Shown: positions 46,230 through 56,326, counted from the first letter of the stretch. The stretch: 64,000 bases of DNA from Prevotella sp. (GCA_017623155.1 JAGAPR010000005.1:1-64000); one strand, 5' to 3'. Notes: a model not told the origin generated them from the letters alone. Numbers and translations are program-made.

Positions 46230-48816
46230 ATGGCGGGCAGACAATCGTGATTTACATGTATGCTTGCGTGCGTGCCTGACGGTTGTCACACTGTTTATTG
46301 CAGGTTTTCAACTCCTTGCTGCCGACTATAAAGGTTATCAATCGCTCGACAAGAACGATCCGATAACCTTTAAAGGAGATTGTATTATATATCGCGGCGA
46401 CACGATAAAGCTCGGTGAGCACACCGTGTTTGCCGATCCGGGGCTGTCCGATGCCTTGGTGAATAATTATCCACACGTCTATAAATCCATACAGGATGTG
46501 GCCGAACATCTTGTCGACGGCACGGCGGAAAGTCCCATGAGGGTGCTTTTCGCCCCGGGAGTGTATTGGGTGGACAATCCCGACACGCTGGCTGTGGCGG
46601 TGGGAAAAGACGGCCGTGAGCCGTTCGGAATGGTGATACGGTGCGAAAATCTCCATTTCATCGGTCTAACGGGCGATGCCCGCAATGTGGTGTTGGCCTC
46701 TCAACGGGGACAGACGCAGGGCGCAGTAGGCAACTTCACAATGTTCGATTTCCATGGCGACGGGCTGCAAGTGAGCAATCTCACTATGGGAAACTTCTGC
46801 AATGTCGATCTCGATTTCCCGTTGTTGCCGGCACTCGGCCGCAGAAAACGGGCCGATGCCATCACTCAGGCACATGTGGCCTACTGTCACGGCGACCGCA
46901 TTGTGGCCCGCAACGTGAGGTTTATCAGCAGACTGAATATGAACCCTCTCAACGGCGCGCGCCGCATATTGTTCGACCGTTGCCACATGGAATGCACCGA
47001 CGACGCGCTTACCGGAAACGGAATATACCTCAATTGTACTTTCGGACTATACGGTCAGAAGCCGTTTTACAGCACCCATCGTTGCGGAGCGGTGTTTCTC
47101 GGCTGCGAGTTTACGGCCGTGGGCGCAAGCCGGGAAATGGTGTTTTGCAAGGCATCGGGACCGGTAAGCCTCGTGAATTGCAGATATACGGCGGGTAATT
47201 CGGTGTATGTGGGGTGGACAAACTATCCCGAGCCGTGGCTCAGATGCTATCAGGCGGATTTCAGATTAAACGGAATGCCGTATAAAATAGGTGCGCGAAA
47301 GCCCGAAAATACGGTCGAGATAGATAATGAGCCGCTCGTTTCGGCCTTTTATGAAGTATGCGACGGTGACACTGTATATAACGTTTACAACCTGTTGCGG
47401 GGCGATGACGACTGGGACCCGACGGGAGTAAAAGGCAGGATAAGGCATGCCGACATGGGTACGGCGCTGGTGTTGAACTGCAAGAAAGCCGCGCTTGTCA
47501 CCGGACAACAACCGCTGCGGCTCTCGGCAAAGGTGATGCGCCACGGCGGTTATGAATTGATTAAAAATTTGGCTGACCGTGGCGAAAAAGTGTCTTGGCG
47601 TGTGCAGCCCGGCTTTGAAAACTATGTGACATTGTCGTCCGATAGCGGCGACTCGATAGAAGTGACGCCACGGAATAATACCGATGAAACCGTTGATTTT
47701 TACATCGAGGCATATACCGACGCAGGACTGTGCGGAGCGGTGGGCGTAAGTGTGCGTCCCGCGATATTACCGCCGCCTGCCTTTGTAGGAAAACCGCGGC
47801 TGAAAATAAAAGACGGGGCCGTCGTTGCCGACTATTCTCTCGACTTGCGTGGCAGAAAAGATGAGTCGTTGATTACATGGTACCGCCATACAGGCGGCAA
47901 AGACGGCAAAGCCATAGCCGTGAAAGTGAGCCGTGGAGGAACTCCGGAGCGTGTTTACAGGTTGACAGAGGCCGATAAAGGATATGTGATAATGGCACGG
48001 ATAGAGCCCAAGCACGGGCGGAGCGATGCAGGAGAAGCCGTGCGGCTCATGACGGAAAAGGCCGTTAAAGCGGGAGATATCAGGGAGAAAACAATGGAAA
48101 AAGCCGGTGATTGCGATGTGTATGAAACGGATTTCCGCACATTCCCCACCGTGACACAACGTCAAGTGATACCGGGTTTCTGGACTGTCGACGGATATAA
48201 ACCGGCCGATACGGCGGAATTTCCGTGGTCGTTTGACGAGGATAAGGATATGTGGGCCTACGGACGGGGCTTTAACGGTGCCGTCGGCGAGGGACTGTTG
48301 CAGGCGCAACGCGGCGCGCGACTGATGTATACGCCGCTGCGAAGAGCCTGTGGCGACATGTCGCTGACGCTCGAGGTTGACCCGACAAAGACGGCCGGAC
48401 AAGGCTTCGGGAGCGCAACGGGCCAGTACATGGATATATGTTTGAAGTTTGACCCCCGCACTTTGACTGGTTACGGATTGCGGATAATACGCACGGTGAA
48501 GCACGCCAAAGCTGTGGATTTCCTGCTTGTGAAATATGATAAAGGTATTGTCACGCCCATTACAAATCCTGTCTCGGCGATATGCTACCGCACCGGATGT
48601 ACGATAAAGGTGCAAATGAAAGGCAATAACATTTCCGCGCATGTGGAAACGAGTACACCTCTGCCTGCAAATACGGGGTTGGCGACGGTTGTAGACTTAT
48701 CCGCCACGGTGAAATCGAATGTTTTTGGCGGAATAGCCATACAGCATACAGGAACCTGCGGCGAGAGTACCACCATGCTCCATCGTCTCAGGGCGGAGTG
48801 GATGAAAGCCGAATGA
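46219..48816 (+). CDS. Secreted right-handed beta-helix protein (pectin-lyase-like fold)
   Basis: 865 residues from a GTG start that overlaps the glsB stop. A hydrophobic signal lies near residues 15-35 (LTVVTLFIAGFQLLAA). Residues about 45-330 have the repeating short beta strands of a parallel beta-helix (FMVIRCENLHFIGLTGDARNVVLAS-like, in part; VSNLTMGNFCNVDLDFPL; RILFDRCHMECTDDALTGNGIYLNC) as in pectate lyases and pectinesterase-like proteins. Then comes an Ig/FN3-like part and a C-terminal jelly-roll region (about 640-860). Likely a carbohydrate-active enzyme, substrate unknown. Coupling to glsB may be incidental. Confidence 0.7.
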   Translation: MKTEWRADNRDLHVCLRACLTVVTLFIAGFQLLAADYKGYQSLDKNDPITFKGDCIIYRGDTIKLGEHTVFADPGLSDALVNNYPHVYKSIQDVAEHLVDGTAESPMRVLFAPGVYWVDNPDTLAVAVGKDGREPFGMVIRCENLHFIGLTGDARNVVLASQRGQTQGAVGNFTMFDFHGDGLQVSNLTMGNFCNVDLDFPLLPALGRRKRADAITQAHVAYCHGDRIVARNVRFISRLNMNPLNGARRILFDRCHMECTDDALTGNGIYLNCTFGLYGQKPFYSTHRCGAVFLGCEFTAVGASREMVFCKASGPVSLVNCRYTAGNSVYVGWTNYPEPWLRCYQADFRLNGMPYKIGARKPENTVEIDNEPLVSAFYEVCDGDTVYNVYNLLRGDDDWDPTGVKGRIRHADMGTALVLNCKKAALVTGQQPLRLSAKVMRHGGYELIKNLADRGEKVSWRVQPGFENYVTLSSDSGDSIEVTPRNNTDETVDFYIEAYTDAGLCGAVGVSVRPAILPPPAFVGKPRLKIKDGAVVADYSLDLRGRKDESLITWYRHTGGKDGKAIAVKVSRGGTPERVYRLTEADKGYVIMARIEPKHGRSDAGEAVRLMTEKAVKAGDIREKTMEKAGDCDVYETDFRTFPTVTQRQVIPGFWTVDGYKPADTAEFPWSFDEDKDMWAYGRGFNGAVGEGLLQAQRGARLMYTPLRRACGDMSLTLEVDPTKTAGQGFGSATGQYMDICLKFDPRTLTGYGLRIIRTVKHAKAVDFLLVKYDKGIVTPITNPVSAICYRTGCTIKVQMKGNNISAHVETSTPLPANTGLATVVDLSATVKSNVFGGIAIQHTGTCGESTTMLHRLRAEWMKAE

Positions 48817-48820
48817 CAGG

Positions 48821-50158
48821 CTAAACGACAGGCAGGCTGATGCCGTTTATCTTCTGGTATATGTCGAGTGCATACACATCCGTCATGCCGCTGATGTAAT
48901 CTATCACGGCCATAAGGCGCGTCTCGATGTCCGGTGCCTTGATTTCATACTGGCTGCTGACGCGGTCTATCAACTGTTTCGAGTAGAAACGGTCGGGATG
49001 TGCGGCGGCTTCTATCATCTGTTCCATCAGAGTCTCCATGATTTTATAACCCGACAGCTCGACGTCGAGCACCGGTTTGCTGCGGTAAATTTTGTTTTTC
49101 GACACCTTGGAACAGTGCTTGTAGGCCTCGCTTTGCAGCGGAGAAATATGGTCTATCAGGCATCCCGTGAACTCTCCTGCGAGTATTTTGCTTTCGTTCT
49201 GCACGAAAGCCTGCACACATTCATGTTCCAATGCGCCTATGACGCACGCCCTTATGTATACGATTTTCTCGTTGTTATCTGTCAGTTGCTCCTCTTCGAT
49301 GCGTCGTAAAATGCGATTTTTGCCCGTTTCATCGAAGAAACCGAGAAGTAAGTCCATTGTTTCCTCAAACGAAAGAATCATCAGTTTGTGTGCATCCTCG
49401 ATATCCATGATTTCATAACAGATGTCGTCTGCCGCCTCTACGAGGTATACTAACGGATGACGGACATACCGTAAAGGCTCGCCGGCCGCGGAAATGCGTT
49501 TTATTCCCATTTCATCGGCAATTCGTTCGTATATTTCTCTCTCCGTATTAAAGAAGCCGAATTTGCCGTGAGAGCCTGCGGCAGCGGCTGCAAACGGATA
49601 TTTCACGATGGAGGCGAGCGTGGAGTAGGTCATGACGAAACCGCCGTTGCGTCGTCCTTGGAAGCGATGCGTGAGCAGTCGGAACGCGTTTGCGTTACCC
49701 TCGAAATGCGTTATGTCGTCCCAAAGCTCGCGACATACTTCCGTTTGCAGATATTTTCCCCTGCCTTCCGTGAAGAACGACTGTATGGCTTTCTCTCCGG
49801 AATGACCGAACGGCGGATTTCCCAAATCGTGGGCAAGGCATGCCGTGGCTACGATTTGCCCTATCTCGTCTATCATGGAGCTTTTAAGTTCAGGGTGAAT
49901 GCGTGTCAGTTCGCGGGCGGTATCGTTCCCGAGCGACATGCCGACGCTCGCGACTTCGAGGCTGTGAGTAAGTCTGTTGTGTACAAATATGCTTCCCGGC
50001 AGCGGGAAAACCTGTGTCTTGTTCTGCAAACGGCGGAACGGAGCGGAGAAAATAAGCCGGTCGTAGTCTCTTTTAAACTCGCTACGGTCGTCGCGTCTCT
50101 CGCCATGCTTGTGCTCTTGCCCGAGTCGTTTGTTGGTGATAAGCCTGTTCCAATTCAT
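48821..50158 (-). CDS. dgt: Deoxyguanosinetriphosphate triphosphohydrolase-like protein
   Basis: HD-domain dGTPase family, hydrolysing dNTPs to the nucleoside and tripolyphosphate. About 445 residues with the YDRLIFSAPFRRLQNKTQVF start, the HD motif CLAHDLGNPPFGHSGE, NANAFRLLTHR and the DDICYEIMDIEDAH stretch. ATG 50158 and 50161 are both possible. Its stop is 4 bases from the stop of the convergent beta-helix gene. It is divergent from dut, so both genes around this promoter pair act on dNTP pools. Confidence 0.92.
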   Translation of the reverse strand: MNWNRLITNKRLGQEHKHGERRDDRSEFKRDYDRLIFSAPFRRLQNKTQVFPLPGSIFVHNRLTHSLEVASVGMSLGNDTARELTRIHPELKSSMIDEIGQIVATACLAHDLGNPPFGHSGEKAIQSFFTEGRGKYLQTEVCRELWDDITHFEGNANAFRLLTHRFQGRRNGGFVMTYSTLASIVKYPFAAAAAGSHGKFGFFNTEREIYERIADEMGIKRISAAGEPLRYVRHPLVYLVEAADDICYEIMDIEDAHKLMILSFEETMDLLLGFFDETGKNRILRRIEEEQLTDNNEKIVYIRACVIGALEHECVQAFVQNESKILAGEFTGCLIDHISPLQSEAYKHCSKVSKNKIYRSKPVLDVELSGYKIMETLMEQMIEAAAHPDRFYSKQLIDRVSSQYEIKAPDIETRLMAVIDYISGMTDVYALDIYQKINGISLPVV

Positions 50159-50168
50159 CATAATGATG

Positions 50169-50176
50169 CAAAAGTA
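50169..50176 (-). promoter_or_regulatory. dgt promoter -7 box
   Basis: TACTTTTG on the minus strand, only 10 bases before the ATG, implying an extremely short leader. Confidence 0.6.
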
Positions 50177-50241
50177 GTGCTTTTTTATATAAAAATAGCA
50201 TAAAATAGGGGTAAAAGTATGGGTGTTTGGATATTAATCAC

Positions 50242-50249
50242 TATTTTTG
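50242..50249 (+). promoter_or_regulatory. dut operon promoter -7 box
   Basis: TATTTTTG on the plus strand with a leader of about 110 bases before dut. Divergent from the dgt box. Confidence 0.6.
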
Positions 50250-50364
50250 CACATTATATTATTAAGAGAAATCAAAGTGAATATGCGGCAGCGTTGATGT
50301 CGACGGAATGTTATCGGCGGCGTTACAGTGTTTCAAGTGTCGCATGGTTAAGTAAAAAAGACAG

Positions 50365-50802
50365 ATGACAGACGTAAAAGTGATAAACAAAGGCGGCCAA
50401 CCGTTGCCCGCTTATGCCACCGAACAAAGTGCCGGCATGGACTTGCGGGCTGATATCGACGAGCCGATAACGCTTCACCCGATGGAGCGTCGCCTCATAG
50501 GAACAGGTCTTTATATATCTCTTCCCGTCGGGTTTGAGGCTCAGGTGCGGCCACGCAGCGGCCTCGCCTTAAAGCACGGAATAACGGTGTTGAACTCTCC
50601 CGGCACCATTGATGCCGACTATCGCGGCGAGATAAAGGTGCTGTTGGTAAACCTTTCGACGGAAGAATTCGTTATAAATGCCGGCGAACGAATAGCCCAG
50701 ATGGTTGTGGCCCGGCACGAAACAGTCCGTTTTGTCGAGGTTTCCGAGCTCGATGATACCGAGCGTGGTGCAGGAGGATACGGTCATACGGGTGTGAAAT
50801 GA
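50365..50802 (+). CDS. dut: dUTP diphosphatase
   Basis: Trimeric dUTPase that converts dUTP to dUMP, keeping uracil out of DNA. 145 residues with the five standard motifs: [40 protein letters not shown], and the C-terminal [10 protein letters not shown]. It starts a four-gene plus-strand operon with the TPR, DUF4292 and EnvC-like genes. Confidence 0.97.
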   Translation: MTDVKVINKGGQPLPAYATEQSAGMDLRADIDEPITLHPMERRLIGTGLYISLPVGFEAQVRPRSGLALKHGITVLNSPGTIDADYRGEIKVLLVNLSTEEFVINAGERIAQMVVARHETVRFVEVSELDDTERGAGGYGHTGVK

Positions 50803-50879
50803 CACCGTGCGTGACTGAAAACTTAATGATTGGCATATTATTCGGTCGGATAATTCATGATAAACAAGACGTTAACGAG

Positions 50880-52703
50880 ATGTTGAGAGCATTATTCCTT
50901 TTCATGGCTTTCTTGTTTTTGCCGTTGCCGTATGGCGCAGTGGCGGCGAAAGCCGGTGTGCGGTCCGACTCGGCAAGTAATGTCTCTTCGTTCTTGACAC
51001 ACTCCGCCGATACAGTTTTTCCTGCATCCGGCATTTTGAAAATGGCCGATACATCGGTCGTGGCAGACAATACGGCCGGCAGATACGATTATTTTTTTCT
51101 TCAAGCGATATCCGAGCGGCAGAAAGGCAACAGCTCTGCCGCTTTCGACCTTTTGCACCATTGCGTTGATATAAATCCCGGAGCGGCCGAGGCTTACTTC
51201 TATTTGGCACAGTATTATCTTATGATGCGCGACAAGGATAAGGCGCAAGGTTTTCTTAAACGTGCCGTGGAACTAAGTCCGGATAACTCCACTTTCATCG
51301 AGACATTGGCTAATATGTATGCCAATAATGGCAAATTCGCCGAATCCATCGACATGTTTGAACGTTTAATGAGCGTCGACAAGAGCCGTGATGACATTCT
51401 CGAAATACTGGTGCGATTGTATCAGCAGCAGGCTGATTACGACAATGCGATACGCACATTGGAGCGTATGGAAGAGATGGAAGGCAAAAGCGAGCGACTA
51501 TCGTTGATGAAATGCGAGATATATTCGGCTCAAAACAACACCGAAGCCGAGCTCTCGGAGATGAAAATGCTGGCCGAACAATATCCGAACGATCTCAATT
51601 ACCGCGTGATATATGGCGATATACTGATGGACAACGACCGGATGGAACAGGCCGCGGCCATATTCAACGAGGTTCTTGCCGAAGAGCCGGGAAACAGCCG
51701 GGCGCAATTCTCGCTTCGCACGTACTACAAGAAGACAGGCGACACGCTCCGTGCCGACTCCGTAACCAAAGGGTTGCTGAAAAACAAGAACCTTACTTCG
51801 GCGGCAAAGGTGTATATTCTCAGAGACGAGATTACGGAAAGCGAGAACAACGGCGGTGACAGCACGAAAATATTGGCATTGTTCGACACGCTGAGAGCAA
51901 TGCCCCGACCCGACAGCGAGATACTAATGTTGCACGCGACATACATGAATTTGAAGAAAATGCCGGCCGACAGTATACGTCCCGTACTCGAAAACGTGCT
52001 TGAGATAGAGCCTGACAACGCCGCCGCGCGTTTGCAACTGCTCGGTTATGCCTTTACCGATGAAGATGCCGACAGGGCTATTGCCATTTGCGAGGCGGGC
52101 CGTCAGTATAATTCCGATGAGATGGCGTTTTATTATTACGAGGGTATTGCCTATAACAGCAAGGACGACACCGACGCGGCCATCAGCGTATTGAAAAAAG
52201 GCGCAAGCTTTATCTCCGACCAAAATTCGTCCGATATCGTGTCTGATTATTATTCATTGCTCGGTCAGTTATATTCCGCCAAGGGGATGATGAAAGAGTC
52301 TTTTGCTGCATACGACTCCTGCCTGCAATGGAAAAGCGACAATATCATGGCATTGAATAATTATGCTTATTATCTCAGCGTGGCCGGAGAACACCTTGAC
52401 AGAGCCGAGAAAATGAGCTATAAGACGATAAAGGCAGAACCCCGGAATTCCACTTGTCTTGATACTTACGCATGGATACTCTTCATGCAGCAGCGATATG
52501 CCGAGGCAAAGGTGTATATCGATCAGGCGTTGCAGTGCGACAGCACCGCGAGCGATGTCATTGTAGAGCACGCCGGAGATATTTATGCCATGAATGGAGA
52601 TGTCGTCAAGGCTTTGGAATACTGGCAACGTGCGTTGAAAGACACCCCCGACAGGAAAATACTGATACGGAAAATAAAGAAGAAAAAATACATAAAAGAA
52701 TGA
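50880..52703 (+). CDS. Exported TPR-repeat protein
   Basis: About 607 residues from ATG 50880, which gives a signal peptide (MLRALFLFMAFLFLPLPYG); the longer frame from 50799 overlaps the dut stop and has no signal at its start. The mature protein is almost entirely tetratricopeptide repeats (EAYFYLAQYYLMMRDKDKAQGFLKRA, TFIETLANMYANNGKFAESID, and more to the C-terminus). It probably acts as a periplasmic or outer-membrane scaffold. It is followed with ATGA overlap by the DUF4292 lipoprotein, an arrangement conserved in Bacteroidetes by recollection. Confidence 0.85.
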   Translation: MLRALFLFMAFLFLPLPYGAVAAKAGVRSDSASNVSSFLTHSADTVFPASGILKMADTSVVADNTAGRYDYFFLQAISERQKGNSSAAFDLLHHCVDINPGAAEAYFYLAQYYLMMRDKDKAQGFLKRAVELSPDNSTFIETLANMYANNGKFAESIDMFERLMSVDKSRDDILEILVRLYQQQADYDNAIRTLERMEEMEGKSERLSLMKCEIYSAQNNTEAELSEMKMLAEQYPNDLNYRVIYGDILMDNDRMEQAAAIFNEVLAEEPGNSRAQFSLRTYYKKTGDTLRADSVTKGLLKNKNLTSAAKVYILRDEITESENNGGDSTKILALFDTLRAMPRPDSEILMLHATYMNLKKMPADSIRPVLENVLEIEPDNAAARLQLLGYAFTDEDADRAIAICEAGRQYNSDEMAFYYYEGIAYNSKDDTDAAISVLKKGASFISDQNSSDIVSDYYSLLGQLYSAKGMMKESFAAYDSCLQWKSDNIMALNNYAYYLSVAGEHLDRAEKMSYKTIKAEPRNSTCLDTYAWILFMQQRYAEAKVYIDQALQCDSTASDVIVEHAGDIYAMNGDVVKALEYWQRALKDTPDRKILIRKIKKKKYIKE

Positions 52704-53548
52704 AATCATTAAAATTTTTGAAGATAGCGGTATTCGCTTTGCCGTTTGTTTTCGGCTCGTGCAAGTCGTCAAAGACTGTTGAAAAGTCGCCTGTAAAGGC
52801 TGTTCCGGAAGATGTTACGCAGCAAAAATTGCTTCAGAAAGTGTCGGACAACGCACAGTATGCCAAGTTTATAACATCCAAAGTGAAGTTTCAGGTAAAG
52901 GTGGGAGCGCAAGATCTCACTCTGACGGGCAATTTGAAGATGAAGCGCGACGATGTCATTCGCCTGCAACTCATGGCATTCGGATTTGTGGAAGCCGGTC
53001 GTTTGGAGTTCACAAAGGAGTATGTGCTTATTGTGGACCGCATAAACAAGCAGTATTTAAAAGTGCCTTACGCACATCTCGACTTCCTTCGCAACAGCGG
53101 ACTCAACTTCTACTCGCTTCAAGCACTGTTCTGGAACGAGCTGTTCCAGCCCGGCCGCACGTCACTGACCGACGAGCAGCTTAAAGATTACAATACGAAT
53201 ATCGGCGGAGACGACTTGATTATCTCGTTGGAGAAAGACAAGATGTCGTATAAGTGGCTGGCCGCACAGAGCACGGGTCAGATTAAAATGGCCAACATAT
53301 TGTATAAAGACAAGTTCAGAGGCAACACGCAGCTTAATTGGGACTACACCAATTTCAAAAAAATGGGGTCGAAACAGTTTCCCACAAACAACATCATACG
53401 GTTTACCACGGGCGATAAGGAGATAGAATTAAGACTTATGCTCAATTATATCGGTAATGAAAGCGAGTGGGAGACACGAACCGAGATATCGGGAAAATAC
53501 CGTCAGGTAAGCGTTGACGAGATATTACGCCGGTTCATGGCATTATAA
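52700..53548 (+). CDS. DUF4292 lipoprotein
   Basis: 282 residues starting at ATG 52700, which overlaps the TPR stop by 4 bases. A lipoprotein signal ends with the lipobox FGSC. The mature part has the beta-rich pattern of DUF4292 (TSKVKFQVKVGAQDLTLTGNLKMKRDD, VLIVDRINKQYLKVPY), which resembles LolA/LolB-like lipoprotein carrier folds in outline. An outer-membrane lipoprotein-insertion role is speculative. The frame opens earlier (52472), but that part overlaps the TPR gene. Confidence 0.8.
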   Translation: MKSLKFLKIAVFALPFVFGSCKSSKTVEKSPVKAVPEDVTQQKLLQKVSDNAQYAKFITSKVKFQVKVGAQDLTLTGNLKMKRDDVIRLQLMAFGFVEAGRLEFTKEYVLIVDRINKQYLKVPYAHLDFLRNSGLNFYSLQALFWNELFQPGRTSLTDEQLKDYNTNIGGDDLIISLEKDKMSYKWLAAQSTGQIKMANILYKDKFRGNTQLNWDYTNFKKMGSKQFPTNNIIRFTTGDKEIELRLMLNYIGNESEWETRTEISGKYRQVSVDEILRRFMAL

Positions 53549-53594
53549 CACGACACGTTAAATCATTGTAATATCAGAACATCGGTTTTATAAA

Positions 53595-55040
53595 ATGTTG
53601 AAAACATCATTCAGGATATTCGTTTTAATGATTCTCTTTGCCTTGCCGGCAGAGGGGCAGCAGCGCAAGACGGCAACCCGCAAGAAACCCGCCGTGACCG
53701 CTACCCGCAAACGGCAGACGACGAAGCGGAGCACGGCGGCACAGCCCGCGTCGATAAAGGGCTTGCAGAGTGAGCGCGACAAGATAAAGAAACAGATACG
53801 GCAACACGAGCAACGGCTGCGCAACAATGAGCGCGACGTGAAGAAACGGTTGCAAAACCTGATGATAATCAACACCGAGATAGCCGACAAGCGCAAGAGC
53901 ATCGACACTATAAAGCGTGCCATCAGCGCGCTTGACCTTGATATAATACGGCACGAAGACCGTATCGACGAGCTTAATGCGCAACTTGAAGACAAAAAGC
54001 AGAAGTATGTAAAATCGTTGCGGTACATGCACCGTAACCGCTCGCTTCAAAACAAGCTGATGTTTGTTTTTGGCGCAAAAAACTTCTCGCAGATGTATCG
54101 TCGTCTGCGTTTCATGCGCGAATATGCCACCTATCAGCGTGTGCAGGGCGAAATGGTGAAGGCAAAAGAAGACGAGCTGAGGCGCAAACATTCCGAACTC
54201 GTGGCCATAAAGCAACAGAAAGACGACATGCTCAATCGTGACGAACGCGAGCGACAGGCACTTGAAACCAAGCAGACCGAGCAGCAGACAGTGGTGTCTT
54301 CGTTGCAGCGACAGCAGAAAGAGATACAGAACATAATAGATGTGCAGCGCAAGAAAGACGCGGCTCTCAACGCGCAAATCGATAGGTTGATTGCTATCGA
54401 GGTGGAAAAGGCGCGGGCACGTGCAGCCGCCGAGGCCAAGCGTAAGGCCGAAGCCGAGGAAAGACGCAGGCGGGAGGCCGAGAAAGCAGCCTCTGAGCAG
54501 GCAGCGCGCGATGCCGAGAATTCCCGTTCAAAGAGTAGGAAAAAGGGCGGCCGCGACACTCGTGAGAGCACCTCCGAGGCTTCGAATCGAGAGAAGGCAT
54601 CTGCTACAATATACAAATTAGATTCGGAAGACCGGCGTATCAGCGGCAGTTTCGAGAGCAACAAGGGGCGTTTGCCGATGCCTGTTGCCGGCAGCTATCG
54701 TATCGTGAGCCATTTCGGACAGTATAATGTCGAGGGACTTAAAGGCGTGCGACTCGACAACAAGGGAATGAACATAAAGGGACAGGCCGGTGCTCAGGTG
54801 CGCAGTATCTTCGATGGCGAGGTGAGTGCGGTGTTCAGCTTCGGCGGAACAACCGGTGTCATGGTGCGCCACGGCAGCTATATATCGGTATACTGCAACC
54901 TCGCTTCGGTAAACGTGCATCGCGGGCAGAAAGTTTCCACCCGCCAGTCGCTCGGCACCGTGGGACAGGATGGCATATTGCAATTCCAGTTGCGCAGGGA
55001 AACAGCCAAGCTCAATCCGGAAGTATGGCTCGGAAGATGA
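53595..55040 (+). CDS. EnvC-like amidase activator (degenerate LytM/M23 domain)
   Basis: 481 residues with a signal peptide, a long coiled coil (about residues 50-265, many RDKIKKQIRQHEQRLRNNER-type heptads), a low-complexity Arg/Lys/Ser linker, and a C-terminal LytM/M23 fold. The zinc ligands look lost: the HxxxD position reads KGMNIKG (Asn for Asp) and the final HxH reads LQFQLRR (Gln for His). This fits the EnvC/NlpD type, which activates cell-wall amidases rather than cutting wall itself. It lies 46 bases after the DUF4292 gene. Confidence 0.85.
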   Translation: MLKTSFRIFVLMILFALPAEGQQRKTATRKKPAVTATRKRQTTKRSTAAQPASIKGLQSERDKIKKQIRQHEQRLRNNERDVKKRLQNLMIINTEIADKRKSIDTIKRAISALDLDIIRHEDRIDELNAQLEDKKQKYVKSLRYMHRNRSLQNKLMFVFGAKNFSQMYRRLRFMREYATYQRVQGEMVKAKEDELRRKHSELVAIKQQKDDMLNRDERERQALETKQTEQQTVVSSLQRQQKEIQNIIDVQRKKDAALNAQIDRLIAIEVEKARARAAAEAKRKAEAEERRRREAEKAASEQAARDAENSRSKSRKKGGRDTRESTSEASNREKASATIYKLDSEDRRISGSFESNKGRLPMPVAGSYRIVSHFGQYNVEGLKGVRLDNKGMNIKGQAGAQVRSIFDGEVSAVFSFGGTTGVMVRHGSYISVYCNLASVNVHRGQKVSTRQSLGTVGQDGILQFQLRRETAKLNPEVWLGR

Positions 55041-55127
55041 TTTTCTTTTTTATATTTTGCAGGGGGAGATAAGGCCGAGAGGTACTTCTTCCCCGTTTTT
55101 TATGCCGTTTTGTGGTTTTTACTCCGC

Positions 55128-55170
55128 ACGCGTAACAATGTTACATGCGCTAAGTAACATTGTTACGCGT
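55128..55170. repeat. GTAACAATGTTAC inverted repeat
   Basis: Perfect 17-base arms, ACGCGTAACAATGTTAC (55128-55144) and its complement (55154-55170), with a 9-base loop. Related motifs follow to about 55203 (ATTGTTACTTGGCGCG). The same motif type occurs at 30226-30306. Confidence 0.75.
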
Positions 55171-55272
55171 GCCTAATCACATTGTTACTTGGCGCGTGTA
55201 ACGATTATAATGCCTATGATAAGTGTCGGAAGCGAGGCTCGCTTGCCGTTTGATGAGTGCCAAAGCTCGTTT

Positions 55273-56319
55273 CTATATCATTTGCAGATACGTGTCTATA
55301 GCATTGTCTATTTCGTTTATGCAGATGAACTCGTCGGCCGAGTGTGAGCGGCTTGATTTTCCGGGACCCAATTTAAACGAGGGGAAAGGCATTAGTGCTT
55401 GGTCGGACAGGGTGGGTGAGCCGAACGGCCGCAGTCCCATGGCTGTCAGTCGGCATATCAACGGGTGCCCGGGGTCGATGCGCGATGAGTTTAGTCTGAA
55501 CGAGCGGGCTTTCACTTCGCTGTTCACATGTTTTTTAATTATGTCGAACACCTCTTCGTTTGTATACAGTTCGTTAGTGCGCACGTCTATCACGAAGCGA
55601 CATGTGTCGGGCACTACATTGTGTTGCGTGCCCGCGTTTATCATCGTCACACTCATTTTTACCGGCCCGAGCAGCTCGCTCACATGCTCAAACCGATAGT
55701 CGCGCAGCCATGTAAGGTCATCGAGAGCCTCGTATATTGCGTTCACGCCTTCGTTGCGTGCCGCGTGTCCCGAGCGTCCGTGTGCCGTTCCATCGATTAC
55801 CATCAGTCCTTTTTCGGCTATTGCCGGTTGCATTTCCGTGGGCTCTCCCACCACAGCCACATCTATTTTCGGCAGCAGCGGCAGCACTCTCGCTATTCCG
55901 TCGGATCCCGACACCTCTTCTTCGGCCGACGCGAGGTATACCACATTCCACGCTCTGTCCCGTCCTTTCAGTGCGATGTAAGTCTGCAACAGTGCAGTAA
56001 GTCCGCCGCCGCAGTCGTTGCTGCCAAGCCCGTAGAGCCTGTCACCCTCAACGACAGGAGCAAACGGGTTTTTCGTCCACGTGGCAACGGGCTTCACCGT
56101 GTCAATATGCGCGTTGAGAAGCAGTGTGGGCTTGCGTTCGTCATAGTCGTCGCATACGGAGAAAACATTGTTTGCTTCGCGTCGCGGCGACAGTGAGCGG
56201 CTTGCCATATACTCTTCGATGATGTCGGCCGCGCGGCTTTCGTCTCGGCTCACCGATGGTGTCGCAATCAGTCTTTTCAACAATTCCACCGCCTCGTATG
56301 TATAATCTTTGTATTTCAT
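55273..56319 (-). CDS. M20-family amidohydrolase (ArgE/DapE-like)
   Basis: Zinc-dependent deacylase of 348 residues, with metal ligands visible in order: LLLNAHIDTVKP, GLGSNDCGGGLTAL, ASAEEEVSGSDG and VVGEPTEMQ. In Bacteroidetes proteins of this size usually serve arginine biosynthesis (N-acetyl or N-succinyl ornithine/citrulline deacylation); dapE is the alternative. No other arginine or lysine gene is adjacent. The promoter box is only 7 bases before the ATG, which suggests a leaderless or nearly leaderless transcript. Confidence 0.85.
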   Translation of the reverse strand: MKYKDYTYEAVELLKRLIATPSVSRDESRAADIIEEYMASRSLSPRREANNVFSVCDDYDERKPTLLLNAHIDTVKPVATWTKNPFAPVVEGDRLYGLGSNDCGGGLTALLQTYIALKGRDRAWNVVYLASAEEEVSGSDGIARVLPLLPKIDVAVVGEPTEMQPAIAEKGLMVIDGTAHGRSGHAARNEGVNAIYEALDDLTWLRDYRFEHVSELLGPVKMSVTMINAGTQHNVVPDTCRFVIDVRTNELYTNEEVFDIIKKHVNSEVKARSFRLNSSRIDPGHPLICRLTAMGLRPFGSPTLSDQALMPFPSFKLGPGKSSRSHSADEFICINEIDNAIDTYLQMI

Positions 56320-56326
56320 AACGCTA

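Noticed and set aside
55055..55100. Possible terminator after the EnvC-like gene (GGGGA ... TCCCC then T run)
   Set aside because: The stem is only 5 bp with a long loop; too weak to list.
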